A stretch of 64,000 bases of DNA from positions 23,484 to 87,483 of the forward strand of contig NZ_SMTF01000016.1 of NCBI RefSeq assembly GCF_004357985.1, given 5' to 3'. The position numbers and the translations under genes are program-made. The number at the start of each line of letters is the position of its first letter. The first letter of the stretch is position 1. Origin of the DNA: Luteimonas aestuarii (lineage in GTDB: Bacteria > Pseudomonadota > Gammaproteobacteria > Xanthomonadales > Xanthomonadaceae). Below are positions 18,470 to 26,957 of the stretch, one piece after another. The notes beneath the pieces are model-generated. The model ran no database searches, was not told the origin of the DNA, and saw only the letters and a list, made by a program, of their open reading frames with translations.

Positions 18470-19162
18470 TCATCGGTCGAGGAAGGCGCCGCAACCGCGC
18501 AGCGTGCGCCCGCCCTCGGTCAGCGCGACGCTGGCCGGGTAGGTCTGGTCGCTCATGCCGTCGCTGCAATCGCCGGGGGTGACGGCCAATTCAAGCTGGG
18601 TGCCATCGCCGGCGGTGGCGGTGTAGCGGCTGCCGTCGGCGGCGGCCTCGACGTTCGTGGCTTCCAGCCGGCGCTCGCCGTAGTCGAGTTCGGCGCGCAG
18701 CACCGCGGCATCGCCACCATCGATTTCCACCATCCAGCCCGGCTCGGTGCCGATGGCGCGGAACGCGACGCCGCGTGCGCGCGCCTCGTCCCAGGGCGAG
18801 ACGTCTTCGGTCGTGCTGCAGTCGAGCGGATCGGCGCCGGCCAGCGAGAAGGTGGCTGCGTCGCCCTTGTTCCAGAACACGGTGCCGTCGTCATCGGCGT
18901 AGCGGGCGCCCGAGGCGGCTTCGGCCTGTGGCAACACGCGGCGATGACCGGACCACGACAGCGTGGCGGTATCGGCGGCAGTGTCGAAATCCACGCCGAC
19001 CAGCAGGTCGCCGCAGCGGAAATTGGCGGCGGTGGACTCGGCTGGCGCCACGTCGCCGCCCGCGGGCGTCGTGGTCTCGGCCGCGGGCGGACTGGACGGC
19101 GTGCAGGCGGTGGCGAGCAGTGCGGTGCCGAGCGTGGCAAGGCAAAGCGGAAGGACGCGCAT
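18470..19162 (-). CDS. MliC-like lysozyme-inhibitor/COG3650 lipoprotein
   Basis: This 230-residue lipoprotein has a signal sequence and lipobox (LLATAC, Cys20), then an Ala/Thr/Pro linker. The first domain (about 48-118) resembles the MliC lysozyme inhibitor fold: FRCGDLLVGVDFD with a second Cys in DPLDC that could close the usual disulfide, and the YADDDGTVFWNKG segment. The second part (ARGVAFRAIGTEPGWMVEI onward) resembles COG3650 and ends with paired cysteines. It is probably outer-membrane attached and protects against lysozyme-like enzymes. It lies 28 bases upstream of the RNase gene on the same strand. Confidence 0.75.
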   Translation of the reverse strand: MRVLPLCLATLGTALLATACTPSSPPAAETTTPAGGDVAPAESTAANFRCGDLLVGVDFDTAADTATLSWSGHRRVLPQAEAASGARYADDDGTVFWNKGDAATFSLAGADPLDCSTTEDVSPWDEARARGVAFRAIGTEPGWMVEIDGGDAAVLRAELDYGERRLEATNVEAAADGSRYTATAGDGTQLELAVTPGDCSDGMSDQTYPASVALTEGGRTLRGCGAFLDR

Positions 19163-19377
19163 GGCGGGCTCCTGCGGGGATGGACAGGCCGCCACTGTCC
19201 GCCATCGCACCGGGCGCGGCAAGCGATGCCGAAGTTCGGCGTTCAGTGGCCGTGCAACGGACACGGGCGTGGTGATGCCGGAGCGCAGGCGCGCGGTTTG
19301 CGCTCGGCCCGCATGCTTGCGCGGCTAACGCTGTCTTTGCTTGCTGCAGCGTGCGGCCCGCGAGGCCGCGGGACGGA

Positions 19378-21144
19378 TCAACGCGGGAGGCGGTACACCG
19401 GGTAGAGCTGGTGGCGCTCGTCCCAGGCGCTGTGGCGACGATAGAAGAACTCCAGCCGTGCGGACGCACTGGCGGCGAAGTCGGCATCCTCGCGCAGGCG
19501 GCGTTCGAACTCCGCCTTGAGCGCGGGGTCGGCGGCCAGCATCCCGCGGGCCACGTCCTCGGCGACGTAGGCCTCCATGTATTCCTTGCGCTCGTAGTGG
19601 TTGTTGAACATCCCCCACGCAACGTAGGCATCCGGTGCCTGCGGCTCCAGCAGGGCCATCACCAGACGCGCCTTCGGTTGCGCGATGGGCACGAGCAGGC
19701 TGCCGGCCGGCACGTCCCGCGTTTCGTCGCGCCAGGTGCCGGCGAGGGTCAGCCGCTGGTGGCCTTCCACGGGGGCTGCGGCGAACCGGGCGCTGTCGGC
19801 GCGGAACGTCCCGACAGCGGCTTGCGGCATCGGCGTTGCCAGCGTTTCGAAGGCAATGCCATGCGCGCGCAAGCGCTCGCCGACCCAGGCCGCGTGCGCT
19901 GCCGGCACCAGGTAGCCCACGCCGGGCGCATCGACGACGACGTCGGGCTCCACGCTGTCGCGCAGCGGCAGCTTCCAGATGGCAGGCGTGGTGGGGTCGT
20001 AGCGCGTCATCGGCGCGCCGGAGATCTCCGACGGCGTCTGCGTGTAGGCGTAGCCGCGGAAATCGATGGTGCGGCTGTCTTCAGTCGTGCGGTAAGTGAG
20101 CGGCACCGGCCGGCCGGCGAGCGTCGCGGCAGCGGCATCGGCAGCATGCGCCTTCGCCAGCCAGTCGCGGCCGTCGCGTGCGGCACGTTCCAGCACCGAG
20201 ACGATGGTGTTGCGGGTGATGCGCACGCGCACCGGATACGGTTTCCACGAATGGGTTTCGACCAGCATCGCCAGCCGGTTGCGCAGCAGGAAGTAGCCGG
20301 TGGAGAACCGCGGCGGCGAGACTTCGTCCACGAAGCCCGAGGCCGGGTCCTGGTAGTCCTTGAACGAGGGATAGAACGGCAGTGGCAGCGAGCCCTGTGC
20401 GGCAAGGTCGTCGATCACGCCGTCGCGCAGCGCCAGCCCGGCGGCGCGCAGGCCCTCGTCGCCCGCATGCAGCGGTTCCACCTGGATCGAGATGTCGTGC
20501 TCGAACTGCGCACCATTGGTGGCGTGCAGGTCGATGGTGGCAACCGGGTCCCAGGCCTCGACCAGCGACAGCATCGCGCGCATTTCGGCGGAATCGGCCT
20601 TGGCGTAGTCGCGGTTGAGGTTGTAGTTCTGCGCCGTGGTGCGCCAGCCCATCTGTTCCGGGCCGTTCTGGTTCGGGCGGTTCCAGGCGCCGAAGCGCTC
20701 GTGCCCGTCGACGTTGAACACCGGCACGAACAGCCAGACCACGGCGTCCAGCGCGCCTGCTGCCGCCGAACCTTCCAGCACCTCGCGCAGCGCCAGGAAG
20801 CCGGCATCCTTGCCATCGATCTCGCCGGCATGGATGCCCCCCTGCATCAGCACCACCGGGATGTCGGCCTCGCGTGCTGCGTCCGCGGTCAGCGCGCCGG
20901 TGCGCGTGATCGCCATCGCCTTCATCGGCCGGCCTTCGGGCGTGGTGCCGAAATCGAAGCAGCGCACGGCATCGGCGTGGCGCGCAGCGAACGCATCGCA
21001 CAGCGCGATGACTTCGTCGTAACGACCTGTCTGCACGAAGCCGCTGCGCTCCGATAGCGTGGTCAGGGACGCATCGGCATGGGCAATGGATGCGGGTAGT
21101 GCCGTCGACAGCAGGAAGGCAAGCAGCAGGCAGGGACGAGGCAT
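19378..21144 (-). CDS. M14-family zinc carboxypeptidase, exported
   Basis: The 588-residue protein starts with a signal peptide (MPRPCLLLAFLLSTALPASIAHA) and carries an M14 metallocarboxypeptidase domain. Zinc ligands are His105 and Glu108 in GGIHAGEIDG and His207 in DLHATNG; Glu297 in LVETHSW fits the general base. The rest is a beta-rich C-terminal region of unknown role. It should remove C-terminal residues from peptides in the periplasm or outside. I preferred ATG 21144 to GTG 21174 for the signal peptide. It is divergent from the rhomboid gene. Confidence 0.9.
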   Translation of the reverse strand: MPRPCLLLAFLLSTALPASIAHADASLTTLSERSGFVQTGRYDEVIALCDAFAARHADAVRCFDFGTTPEGRPMKAMAITRTGALTADAAREADIPVVLMQGGIHAGEIDGKDAGFLALREVLEGSAAAGALDAVVWLFVPVFNVDGHERFGAWNRPNQNGPEQMGWRTTAQNYNLNRDYAKADSAEMRAMLSLVEAWDPVATIDLHATNGAQFEHDISIQVEPLHAGDEGLRAAGLALRDGVIDDLAAQGSLPLPFYPSFKDYQDPASGFVDEVSPPRFSTGYFLLRNRLAMLVETHSWKPYPVRVRITRNTIVSVLERAARDGRDWLAKAHAADAAAATLAGRPVPLTYRTTEDSRTIDFRGYAYTQTPSEISGAPMTRYDPTTPAIWKLPLRDSVEPDVVVDAPGVGYLVPAAHAAWVGERLRAHGIAFETLATPMPQAAVGTFRADSARFAAAPVEGHQRLTLAGTWRDETRDVPAGSLLVPIAQPKARLVMALLEPQAPDAYVAWGMFNNHYERKEYMEAYVAEDVARGMLAADPALKAEFERRLREDADFAASASARLEFFYRRHSAWDERHQLYPVYRLPR

Positions 21145-21312
21145 GGCAGGCAGGGCGCGAAACAAGGGTCGCACATGATGCCAGTTGCCGTCGCTCGGGC
21201 GGGGTTGCGTCGGCGACGGGCGGATCGGTTAGCCTTTGCGCGCGCAATGCCGTTGGCAATGCGCGACAGGCGGGGCGATGGTCGCCCCGTTGCCCGCAGC
21301 CCGGAGCGCGCC

Positions 21313-21930
21313 GTGGAAGCCATCGTCACCTGGAGCCTGATCGGCGTCACCGTGCTGGTGTCGTGGATGGCGTTCAACAACCGGGCGCTGCTCGAACGGC
21401 TGATCCTGTGGCCGCCCGCCATCGCGCGCCACAGGCAGTACGACCGCCTGGTCACCCACGGCTTCATCCACGCCGACGGCATGCACCTGCTGTTCAACAT
21501 GGTCACGCTGTATTTCTTCGGCAGGCAGCTGGAGCCGTTCTTCGCCGGTTACATCGGCTCGCTGGGCTATCTGGTGTTCTACCTGTCGGCAATCGTCATC
21601 GCGATCATGCCGACCTACCTGCGCCACCAGCGCGACGCGCACTACCGCAGCCTCGGCGCCTCCGGCGCAGTATCGGCGGTGCTGTTCGCCTTCATCCTGC
21701 TGGCGCCCTGGTCGAAGATTTACGTGTTCCTGATCCCCATCGGCATCCCGGCCTTCGTGTTCGGCGGGCTGTACCTGGGCTACACCATCTGGATGGACCG
21801 CCGCGGCGGCGGCAACATCAACCATAGTGCGCACCTGTGGGGCGCGGTGTACGGCATGCTGTTCACGGTGATGATGGAGCCGCGCGCGGCGACCACGTTC
21901 ATGGCACGGTTGATGGATCCGGCGGGCTGA
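21313..21930 (+). CDS. Rhomboid-family intramembrane serine protease
   Basis: The 205-residue multi-span protein has the rhomboid dyad: Ser118 in GASGAVS and His174 in HSAHLWGA. HLLFNMVTLYFFG matches the helix with the conserved HxxxN arrangement. It should cleave transmembrane helices of substrate proteins within the inner membrane. I chose GTG 21313, preceded by GGAGCG, because the longer frame to 21175 adds an Arg-rich segment that would not fit before the first helix. The next gene follows after 25 bases with a strong GGGGGAGGGGGG ribosome binding site. Confidence 0.88.
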   Translation: MEAIVTWSLIGVTVLVSWMAFNNRALLERLILWPPAIARHRQYDRLVTHGFIHADGMHLLFNMVTLYFFGRQLEPFFAGYIGSLGYLVFYLSAIVIAIMPTYLRHQRDAHYRSLGASGAVSAVLFAFILLAPWSKIYVFLIPIGIPAFVFGGLYLGYTIWMDRRGGGNINHSAHLWGAVYGMLFTVMMEPRAATTFMARLMDPAG

Positions 21931-21955
21931 TTGCCAACGGGTCGGGGGAGGGGGG

Positions 21956-23572
21956 ATGTCTTCGCGACGTGCGATTTGGGTTTGCGTTGCCGGATTGGCA
22001 TGGGCCGGAGCACTCGATGCCGCCGACCGGGCGCCGGCGGGGCAGTGGGTGCCGATGCTGGAAGTGCCGGAATCGGAGATCTTCCCGGAGGCGCCGGCAG
22101 GGTGGCGCGAGTACCTCCTGCAAGTGCGTGCCGCCGAGCGGATCGACGATCGGCTGCAGCGTTGCCTGGCGTACCCGGACCTGCCGGGCAACCGCTGGCC
22201 GGCCGGACATGTCGAGGCGAACTGTCGTTACCGGGTGACCGAGGTCGTGACCCTCGCCGAGATCGACGGATACCTCCAGCGCGGCGAAGTCGCTGTGCTG
22301 GAGCAGGTCATGTCCGGCTATCTGGCCAGGCATTTCTCCGCTGCCGGGCATGGTGATGAGATCCACCTCGCGATTGCCCGGTTCAGCGATGTCGACGACG
22401 ACGCGGATCGCATCTCGACGCGATGGCTCGAGCTGGCACCGCGGAGCGCATTTGCCCACATGGCACGGGCCGCCCACATCCATCGACTCGCACGTGCGGC
22501 ACGGGGCGGTGCCTACGTGCGCGACACGCCGCGCGAAAACATGCGCAGGATGAGCGAATTGGCCGCGGAGGCCATTCCCCTCTACCAGCAGGCGATCGCC
22601 ATCGAACCCCGGGCCATGCCTGCCTATGCCGGTTTGATCGGCATCGCCCGGATCGACTCCCGGCATGAGCTGTTGCAGCAGGCGGTGGCATCGGCGTCGA
22701 GGCAGGATCCCGCCTGTTGGCATGTCGCCGACCAACGGATGATGTCGGCCACGCCCCGTTGGGGAGGTTCATACGAGGAGATGCTGGCGATCGCCGCGGA
22801 GCTGTCGCGCCACCTCGATCGCCGGCCACTGCTGGCGCTCACGATTGCGGAGCCATACGCCGACAGGGGGGAACGCCTGCTGGCGGCGAAGCAGTACACG
22901 CGCGAAGCGATGCAACTGCTGGATATCGCGATCAGGACCGCGCCAAGCCAGGCCGCCTTGGTCAACGCTGGCGAAATGGCGCAGAAGCTCCCGCCCGAGC
23001 AGGGCGGGGCCGATCATTGGAAATCGATGTCGCTGTTGCTGCAACGCGCACGCTTCACCGCGGTCGATGCCTGGACGGCCCGTGAGCTGGCGTGGTTTCT
23101 GCTCGGCGCGGATCCTTCATGGAGCCTTCGCTATGCGACGCGTGCAGTCGAACTGGACCCCGGCAACCGGTGGGCACACTTCCTCCTGGCGTCGGCCTAC
23201 AAGGCCACTGGGCAGGTCGACGCGGCGGAGAAGCATTACCTCGTTGCCATCGAGGATGAGGCCAGGCATCGTGAGTCGCTGGGCGAACTCGCACACATGA
23301 TGCTGTACCCGGCGCCGGAAGCGGCCCCCTTGCTCGAACGGGCACGCCCCTACATTGAGCGCTTCGTGGCGGCGTACCCTGATGACAGCCTCGCGTGGCT
23401 GATCCAGATCGAGGCGGAACTGCTTGAGAACGGCGACAAGGTCGACGGCAATCTCATCCGGGGCTTCCTGGCGCGTGCCAACCTCGAGGATCCGCGGCAA
23501 GCCGAGTGGGCGCGACTCCTGCAGGCGTCCCTGAATGACCATGCGCCCTCATCGAAGGCAGCGGCCCCTTGA
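21956..23572 (+). CDS. Exported TPR-repeat protein, DUF4034-like
   Basis: The 538-residue protein has a signal peptide (VCVAGLAWAGALDAAD) and an N-terminal part whose segment GEVAVLEQVMSGYLARHF followed by a DIS-type helix resembles the DUF4034 family of Xanthomonadaceae. The remainder is a series of helical pairs of TPR type, for example AIPLYQQAIAIEPRAMPAYAGL, and RYATRAVELDPGNRWAHFLL with YKATGQVDAAEKHYL. It is probably a periplasmic scaffold. Substrate or partner unknown. It follows rhomboid on the same strand and is likely co-transcribed. Confidence 0.7.
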   Translation: MSSRRAIWVCVAGLAWAGALDAADRAPAGQWVPMLEVPESEIFPEAPAGWREYLLQVRAAERIDDRLQRCLAYPDLPGNRWPAGHVEANCRYRVTEVVTLAEIDGYLQRGEVAVLEQVMSGYLARHFSAAGHGDEIHLAIARFSDVDDDADRISTRWLELAPRSAFAHMARAAHIHRLARAARGGAYVRDTPRENMRRMSELAAEAIPLYQQAIAIEPRAMPAYAGLIGIARIDSRHELLQQAVASASRQDPACWHVADQRMMSATPRWGGSYEEMLAIAAELSRHLDRRPLLALTIAEPYADRGERLLAAKQYTREAMQLLDIAIRTAPSQAALVNAGEMAQKLPPEQGGADHWKSMSLLLQRARFTAVDAWTARELAWFLLGADPSWSLRYATRAVELDPGNRWAHFLLASAYKATGQVDAAEKHYLVAIEDEARHRESLGELAHMMLYPAPEAAPLLERARPYIERFVAAYPDDSLAWLIQIEAELLENGDKVDGNLIRGFLARANLEDPRQAEWARLLQASLNDHAPSSKAAAP

Positions 23573-23621
23573 GGGGACGTCGACCTCATGGTTGGTCGCG
23601 CTTTCGAGGATGAATGAAAGA

Positions 23622-23647
23622 GGCCGGCATCGTTTCCAATGCCGGCC
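23622..23647. terminator. Hairpin between convergent genes
   Basis: GGCCGGCAT and ATGCCGGCC pair around an eight-base loop in the gap between the TPR gene and the small gene on the other strand. The flank is C-rich, not T-rich on the plus side. It may act as a bidirectional terminator. Confidence 0.5.
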
Positions 23648-23687
23648 CCTCCCCATCCCCTGATGCGTGCCCGGTCTCCCTTGGGGT

Positions 23688-23873
23688 TCAGCCCAGCGGC
23701 AGCATGCGCTCCCCGGAGCGGTCGGCTTCGCTGACGTGGTAGGTCTGCTGCAGGCGCTGGTAGATCAGCGCGTCGAGCTGGGCGAACTCGAGGTTGTCCA
23801 CGTCGCCCTGGCTGGACAGTTCGAACAGTCGGGTGACGGCCTGGTGTTCGGTGTTGGCGTCGATCATGGACAT
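23688..23873 (-). CDS. Small acidic protein, 61 aa, unknown function
   Basis: The product MSMIDANTEHQAVTRLFELSSQG and the following helical sequence (DVDNLEFAQLDALIYQRLQQ) is soluble, acidic and predicted to be two amphipathic helices. No family is recognised. The ATG at 23873 is preceded by AGGGGA at a normal distance; the GTG start 42 bases further upstream would add THAQGNA with no ribosome site. It is a single gene facing the TPR gene. Confidence 0.6.
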   Translation of the reverse strand: MSMIDANTEHQAVTRLFELSSQGDVDNLEFAQLDALIYQRLQQTYHVSEADRSGERMLPLG

Positions 23874-24059
23874 TGCGTTCCCCTGCGCGTGAGTGGTGTT
23901 GGTGGGGATATCCACGCAGGTTCCGTGCCAATCCGGAACGTGACCTGGGTCGCATCAACGAGTGACGCTGTTGGTCACCTCGGGTTGGCCTGCGGCAGGC
24001 GGGTGACGGTCGGTGTCCGCGTGGGCGCCGTACACTGCCGTACCGCCCCGGGAAATGCC

Positions 24060-24344
24060 ATGGATCCCCTGGATATCCGCCACGCCCCCGACCGCGGTCG
24101 CTTCCACGCAGAGGTGGAAGGCCACGCCTGTGTACTCGACTACGCCGTAGCCGAAGGCCGCATGGTCATCCGCCATACCGGCGTGCCGGAGGCGGTCGGC
24201 GGCCGCGGCATCGCTGGCGCGCTGGTGCGCGCGGCGCTGGACTGGGCACGCGACGCCCGGCTGCGGGTGGTGCCGGAATGCAGTTATGCCGCCGGTTTCA
24301 TCCAGCGCCATCCCGAGTACGCCGACCTCGTCGATCCGGCCTGA
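24060..24344 (+). CDS. Small GNAT-fold N-acetyltransferase (COG2388 type)
   Basis: The 94-residue protein is a minimal GNAT: EVEGHACVLDYAVAEGRM forms the first strands, VGGRGIAGALVRAALDWAR is the acetyl-CoA pyrophosphate loop and helix, and RVVPECSYAAGFIQRHPEYADL is the ending typical of the COG2388/YidJ group. Acetyl acceptor unknown. It lies 67 bases upstream of rluF on the same strand, so the two may share a transcript. Confidence 0.82.
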   Translation: MDPLDIRHAPDRGRFHAEVEGHACVLDYAVAEGRMVIRHTGVPEAVGGRGIAGALVRAALDWARDARLRVVPECSYAAGFIQRHPEYADLVDPA

Positions 24345-24411
24345 ACGACGACGCGCGCGACGCGATCTGCCAGACTGCGCGCCCCATCGGCCCCGCACCT
24401 GCCCCCGCGCC

Positions 24412-25125
24412 ATGCGCCTGAACAAGCACATCAGCGAAACCGGATTCTGTTCGCGGCGCGAGGCCGATCGCCTGGTCGGCGAGGGCCGGGTGACGGTGAA
24501 CGGACAGCGCGCCCGGATCGGCGCCGAAGTGGGCGAGGGGGACGTGGTGCTGGTCGATGGGCAGCCGCTGCGCACCCGCCAGGCGGCCGCCGGCAAGCGG
24601 CGCCATGTCTACATCGCGCTCAACAAGCCGGTGGGCATCACCTCGACGACAGAGGCGGCGGTGAAGGGCAATATCGTGGATTTCGTGGGCCACGACCAGC
24701 GGATTTTCCCGATCGGGCGGCTGGACAAAGACTCGGAGGGGCTGATCCTGCTGACCAGCAACGGCGATATCGTCAACGAGATCCTGCGCGCCGAGCACAA
24801 GCTGGAAAAGGAATACAGGGTGGTGGTGAACAACCCCGTGACCGAGGAGTTCCTGCGTGGGATGGCCCGCGGGGTCCCGGTCCACGGCCAGGTGACGCTG
24901 CCCTGTCGCACCGGCAAGCTGGGAAGGTACGGCTTCCGGGTCACCCTGGTGCAGGGGCTGAACAGGCAGATCCGGCTCATGGCCGCCCACTTCGGCTACC
25001 GCGTGAAGGGCCTGCTGCGGGTGCGGATCGGCAACGTGAAGCTGGGGCACCTGAAGCCCGGGCGCTGGCGCAACCTGACCGACGCCGAGCTGGCCGGCCT
25101 GCTGCCCGGGCGCACCGACTGGTGA
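24412..25125 (+). CDS. rluF: 23S rRNA pseudouridine synthase RluF-type
   Basis: The 237-residue product has an N-terminal S4 RNA-binding domain (MRLNKHISETGFCSRREADRL) and a RsuA/RluF-type synthase domain with catalytic Asp105 in GRLDKDSEGLILLTSNGD. It isomerises uridine in 23S rRNA; E. coli RluF modifies U2604 and also tRNA-Tyr. The short tail without long charged extension fits RluF better than RluB, though RsuA subfamily membership cannot be fixed by eye. The ATG giving MRLNKHIS is conserved in the family. Confidence 0.85.
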   Translation: MRLNKHISETGFCSRREADRLVGEGRVTVNGQRARIGAEVGEGDVVLVDGQPLRTRQAAAGKRRHVYIALNKPVGITSTTEAAVKGNIVDFVGHDQRIFPIGRLDKDSEGLILLTSNGDIVNEILRAEHKLEKEYRVVVNNPVTEEFLRGMARGVPVHGQVTLPCRTGKLGRYGFRVTLVQGLNRQIRLMAAHFGYRVKGLLRVRIGNVKLGHLKPGRWRNLTDAELAGLLPGRTDW

Positions 25126-25141
25126 CGACCGACGGCAGGAT

Positions 25142-25172
25142 TTGACACTTTCGCCCGGATATGCGGTATGGT
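25142..25172 (+). promoter_or_regulatory. Probable promoter of the cold-shock gene
   Basis: A consensus TTGACA (25142-25147) is followed after 19 bases by TATGGT (25167-25172), or after 17 by GGTATG. Transcription from here would give a leader of about 185 bases before the cold-shock gene, typical of cspA-type mRNAs that change structure with temperature. Confidence 0.6.
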
Positions 25173-25362
25173 GCGCGGACTGTTCGAAGCGGGATCACGG
25201 TACATCGTGGCTCCGATGCGGTAGATCACCAGGTTCCAGGGCCGCTTGCGGCTTGATCCAGACGATCCGCTCCATCGTTCGCGTTACCCCTTGCCGACAC
25301 AGTCCAGGCACCGCAAGGCGGGCCTGGTATCCATCCACTGTCATGTTCCAAGGAGTAACAAA

Positions 25363-25572
25363 ATGTCCGAACGTCAGACCGGCACCGTCAAGTGGTTCAA
25401 CGACGCCAAGGGCTTCGGCTTCATCACCCCGGAAAACGGCCAGGACGTCTTCGTCCACTTCCGTTCGATCCAGGGCACCGGCTTCAAGTCGCTGCAGGAA
25501 GGCCAGAAGGTTTCCTTCAAGGTCGTCCAGGGCCAGAAGGGCCTGCAGGCCGACGAAGTGCAGCCCGAGTAA
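25363..25572 (+). CDS. Cold-shock protein, CspA family
   Basis: This 69-residue single-domain protein binds single-stranded RNA and DNA and melts secondary structure. Both RNA-binding motifs are present: KGFGFIT (16-22, RNP1) and DVFVHF (28-33, RNP2), on the usual [11 protein letters not shown] scaffold. The ribosome site AAGGAG is strong. It is monocistronic: a TTGACA promoter lies about 220 bases upstream and a perfect intrinsic terminator follows. The long leader suggests post-transcriptional control. Confidence 0.95.
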   Translation: MSERQTGTVKWFNDAKGFGFITPENGQDVFVHFRSIQGTGFKSLQEGQKVSFKVVQGQKGLQADEVQPE

Positions 25573-25593
25573 TCGGCGTCGCATTCGGTACCG

Positions 25594-25624
25594 AAAGCCC
25601 CGGGCATTGCCCGGGGCTTTTTTG
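25594..25624 (+). terminator. Intrinsic terminator of the cold-shock gene
   Basis: AAAGCCCCGGGC and GCCCGGGGCTTT form a perfect 12-base-pair stem with a three-base loop, followed by a T-run. This is a textbook Rho-independent terminator, 22 bases after the stop. Confidence 0.95.
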
Positions 25625-25912
25625 TTGTGTCGGTCGAAGGCGATGGAAATGCGTCGATCCGTGGCCGCGCAAAGCGACCGTGCCCGCAAGCTGGCGCCGA
25701 GCGCCCGTCCGGTCCCCGCCAGCGGACGTTCTGCGGCAAGCGCCTTCGGCGTCCCGTGGTTGGAGAAGGCGCGTTCCCGATCGATGTCATCCGCGCAGAT
25801 GGCTGTCGCACGGTCGTCGCCCTTGGCCGAGCGGCATGCCTTCGGGATACCGGCTTCACCTGGCTGAAGTTATGATTTCGTTGTCTTCTTTTTGCAGGAA
25901 TGGAGTTCCGTG
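25625..25912. other. Intergenic region, nothing recognised
   Basis: Between the cold-shock terminator and the DUF3298 gene there is no convincing gene or motif. The TTATGATTTCG stretch near 25870 could include a -10 element for the downstream gene, but no matching -35 was seen. Confidence 0.5.
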
Positions 25913-26746
25913 ATGAAGCGCTACAGGGGATGCATCCGCTGGTCGGCCATGTTCGCAGCCTTGGCCTTGCTCGCCGCCTGCCAGCGCGAGGGGGCCGCGC
26001 CGTCCGCCGGGCCGGAGGCGATCGGACCGGAGGTCGAGCAGGCCGAGGCCGGGGTCGCGCCCGAGTTGAAGGACGTGGTGGAAACCGATCGCCGCTTCAT
26101 CATCGGCATCACGTATCCGCCCGAGGCCAACAAGTATCCGGGGATGGCGCTGGAACTGCACCGTTATGTCCAGGCCGCGCGTGCCGACTTGATGGAAGCC
26201 GTGGAAGACGCCCCGGTGGATGGTTCCGCTGGCCCTTACGAGCTGTCGCTGGTGTTCGAGACCGTGGCCGATTCTCCGCGCGTGTTCGCGATGTCGGCAA
26301 ATGGCTACAGTTACACGGGGGGCGCACACGGCGCACCGCTGGTTGCGCGCTTCGTCTGGCTGCCGGAACAGCAGCGCGCGCTGCGCATCGGGGAACTGTT
26401 GCAGGGGCCCGGGGCCTGGGCCGACCTGTCGTCGCATGTCCGCGAACAGCTGCATGCGGCACTGTCGCAGCGGGTCGATGCCGATGACCTGGATCCTGCC
26501 GAACGCGGGCGGGTGATGCGTGCGGCAGGCCGGATGATCGATGAGGGCACGGCTGCCGAGGCGGACAATTTCAGCACGTTCGAGCCAGTGCTGGGCCAGG
26601 ATGGCCGCATCGTCGCCCTGCGGTTCGTGTTCGCGCCTTACCAGGTGGGGCCGTACTCGGATGGTGAGCAGCGCGCCGAAGTGCCGGCGGCAGTCCTGTT
26701 GCCGCATGTGTCGGAGGCGTACCGGGAGTTGTTCGCCGGGAGCTGA
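25913..26746 (+). CDS. DUF3298/DUF4163 (RsiV-like) lipoprotein
   Basis: The 277-residue product has a lipobox (LLAAC, Cys23). Its middle part (YELSLVFETVADSPRVFAMSANGYSYTGGAHG) matches DUF4163, and the end (FVFAPYQVGPYSDGEQRAEVPAAVLL) matches DUF3298, the pair of domains found in RsiV and PdaC-type proteins. RsiV binds lysozyme in Gram-positives; whether this lipoprotein does is unknown. It lies in the periplasm or on the outer membrane. Single gene, convergent with the M3 peptidase. Confidence 0.8.
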   Translation: MKRYRGCIRWSAMFAALALLAACQREGAAPSAGPEAIGPEVEQAEAGVAPELKDVVETDRRFIIGITYPPEANKYPGMALELHRYVQAARADLMEAVEDAPVDGSAGPYELSLVFETVADSPRVFAMSANGYSYTGGAHGAPLVARFVWLPEQQRALRIGELLQGPGAWADLSSHVREQLHAALSQRVDADDLDPAERGRVMRAAGRMIDEGTAAEADNFSTFEPVLGQDGRIVALRFVFAPYQVGPYSDGEQRAEVPAAVLLPHVSEAYRELFAGS

Positions 26747-26904
26747 TCCACACTGTCGTTGGGCTGGGTCGCGCAGCCAACGGTATCCGGCAGCCACTCC
26801 ACGCGGTGCCCGTCTGGCGCATGGGTTGCATCCACGCCTCGTTTTGCTTCGCTGGCGACCTCGGAGCGACACCGGACGCGTCACACGGACACTCGGAACC
26901 AATG

Positions 26905-26932
26905 AAAAAGCCGCCGGTTTCCCGGCGGCTTT
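26905..26932 (-). terminator. Intrinsic terminator of the M3 peptidase gene
   Basis: AAAGCCGCCGG and CCGGCGGCTTT pair around a four-base loop. Read on the minus strand the stem is followed by TTTTT. It lies 26 bases after the stop of the peptidase gene. Confidence 0.9.
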
Positions 26933-26957
26933 CTGACGTGCAGAGGGCGCAGGCGGG

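Noticed and set aside
25627..25875. 82-codon open frame after the cold-shock terminator
   Set aside because: No ribosome site, no recognisable protein, composition like non-coding high-GC DNA.
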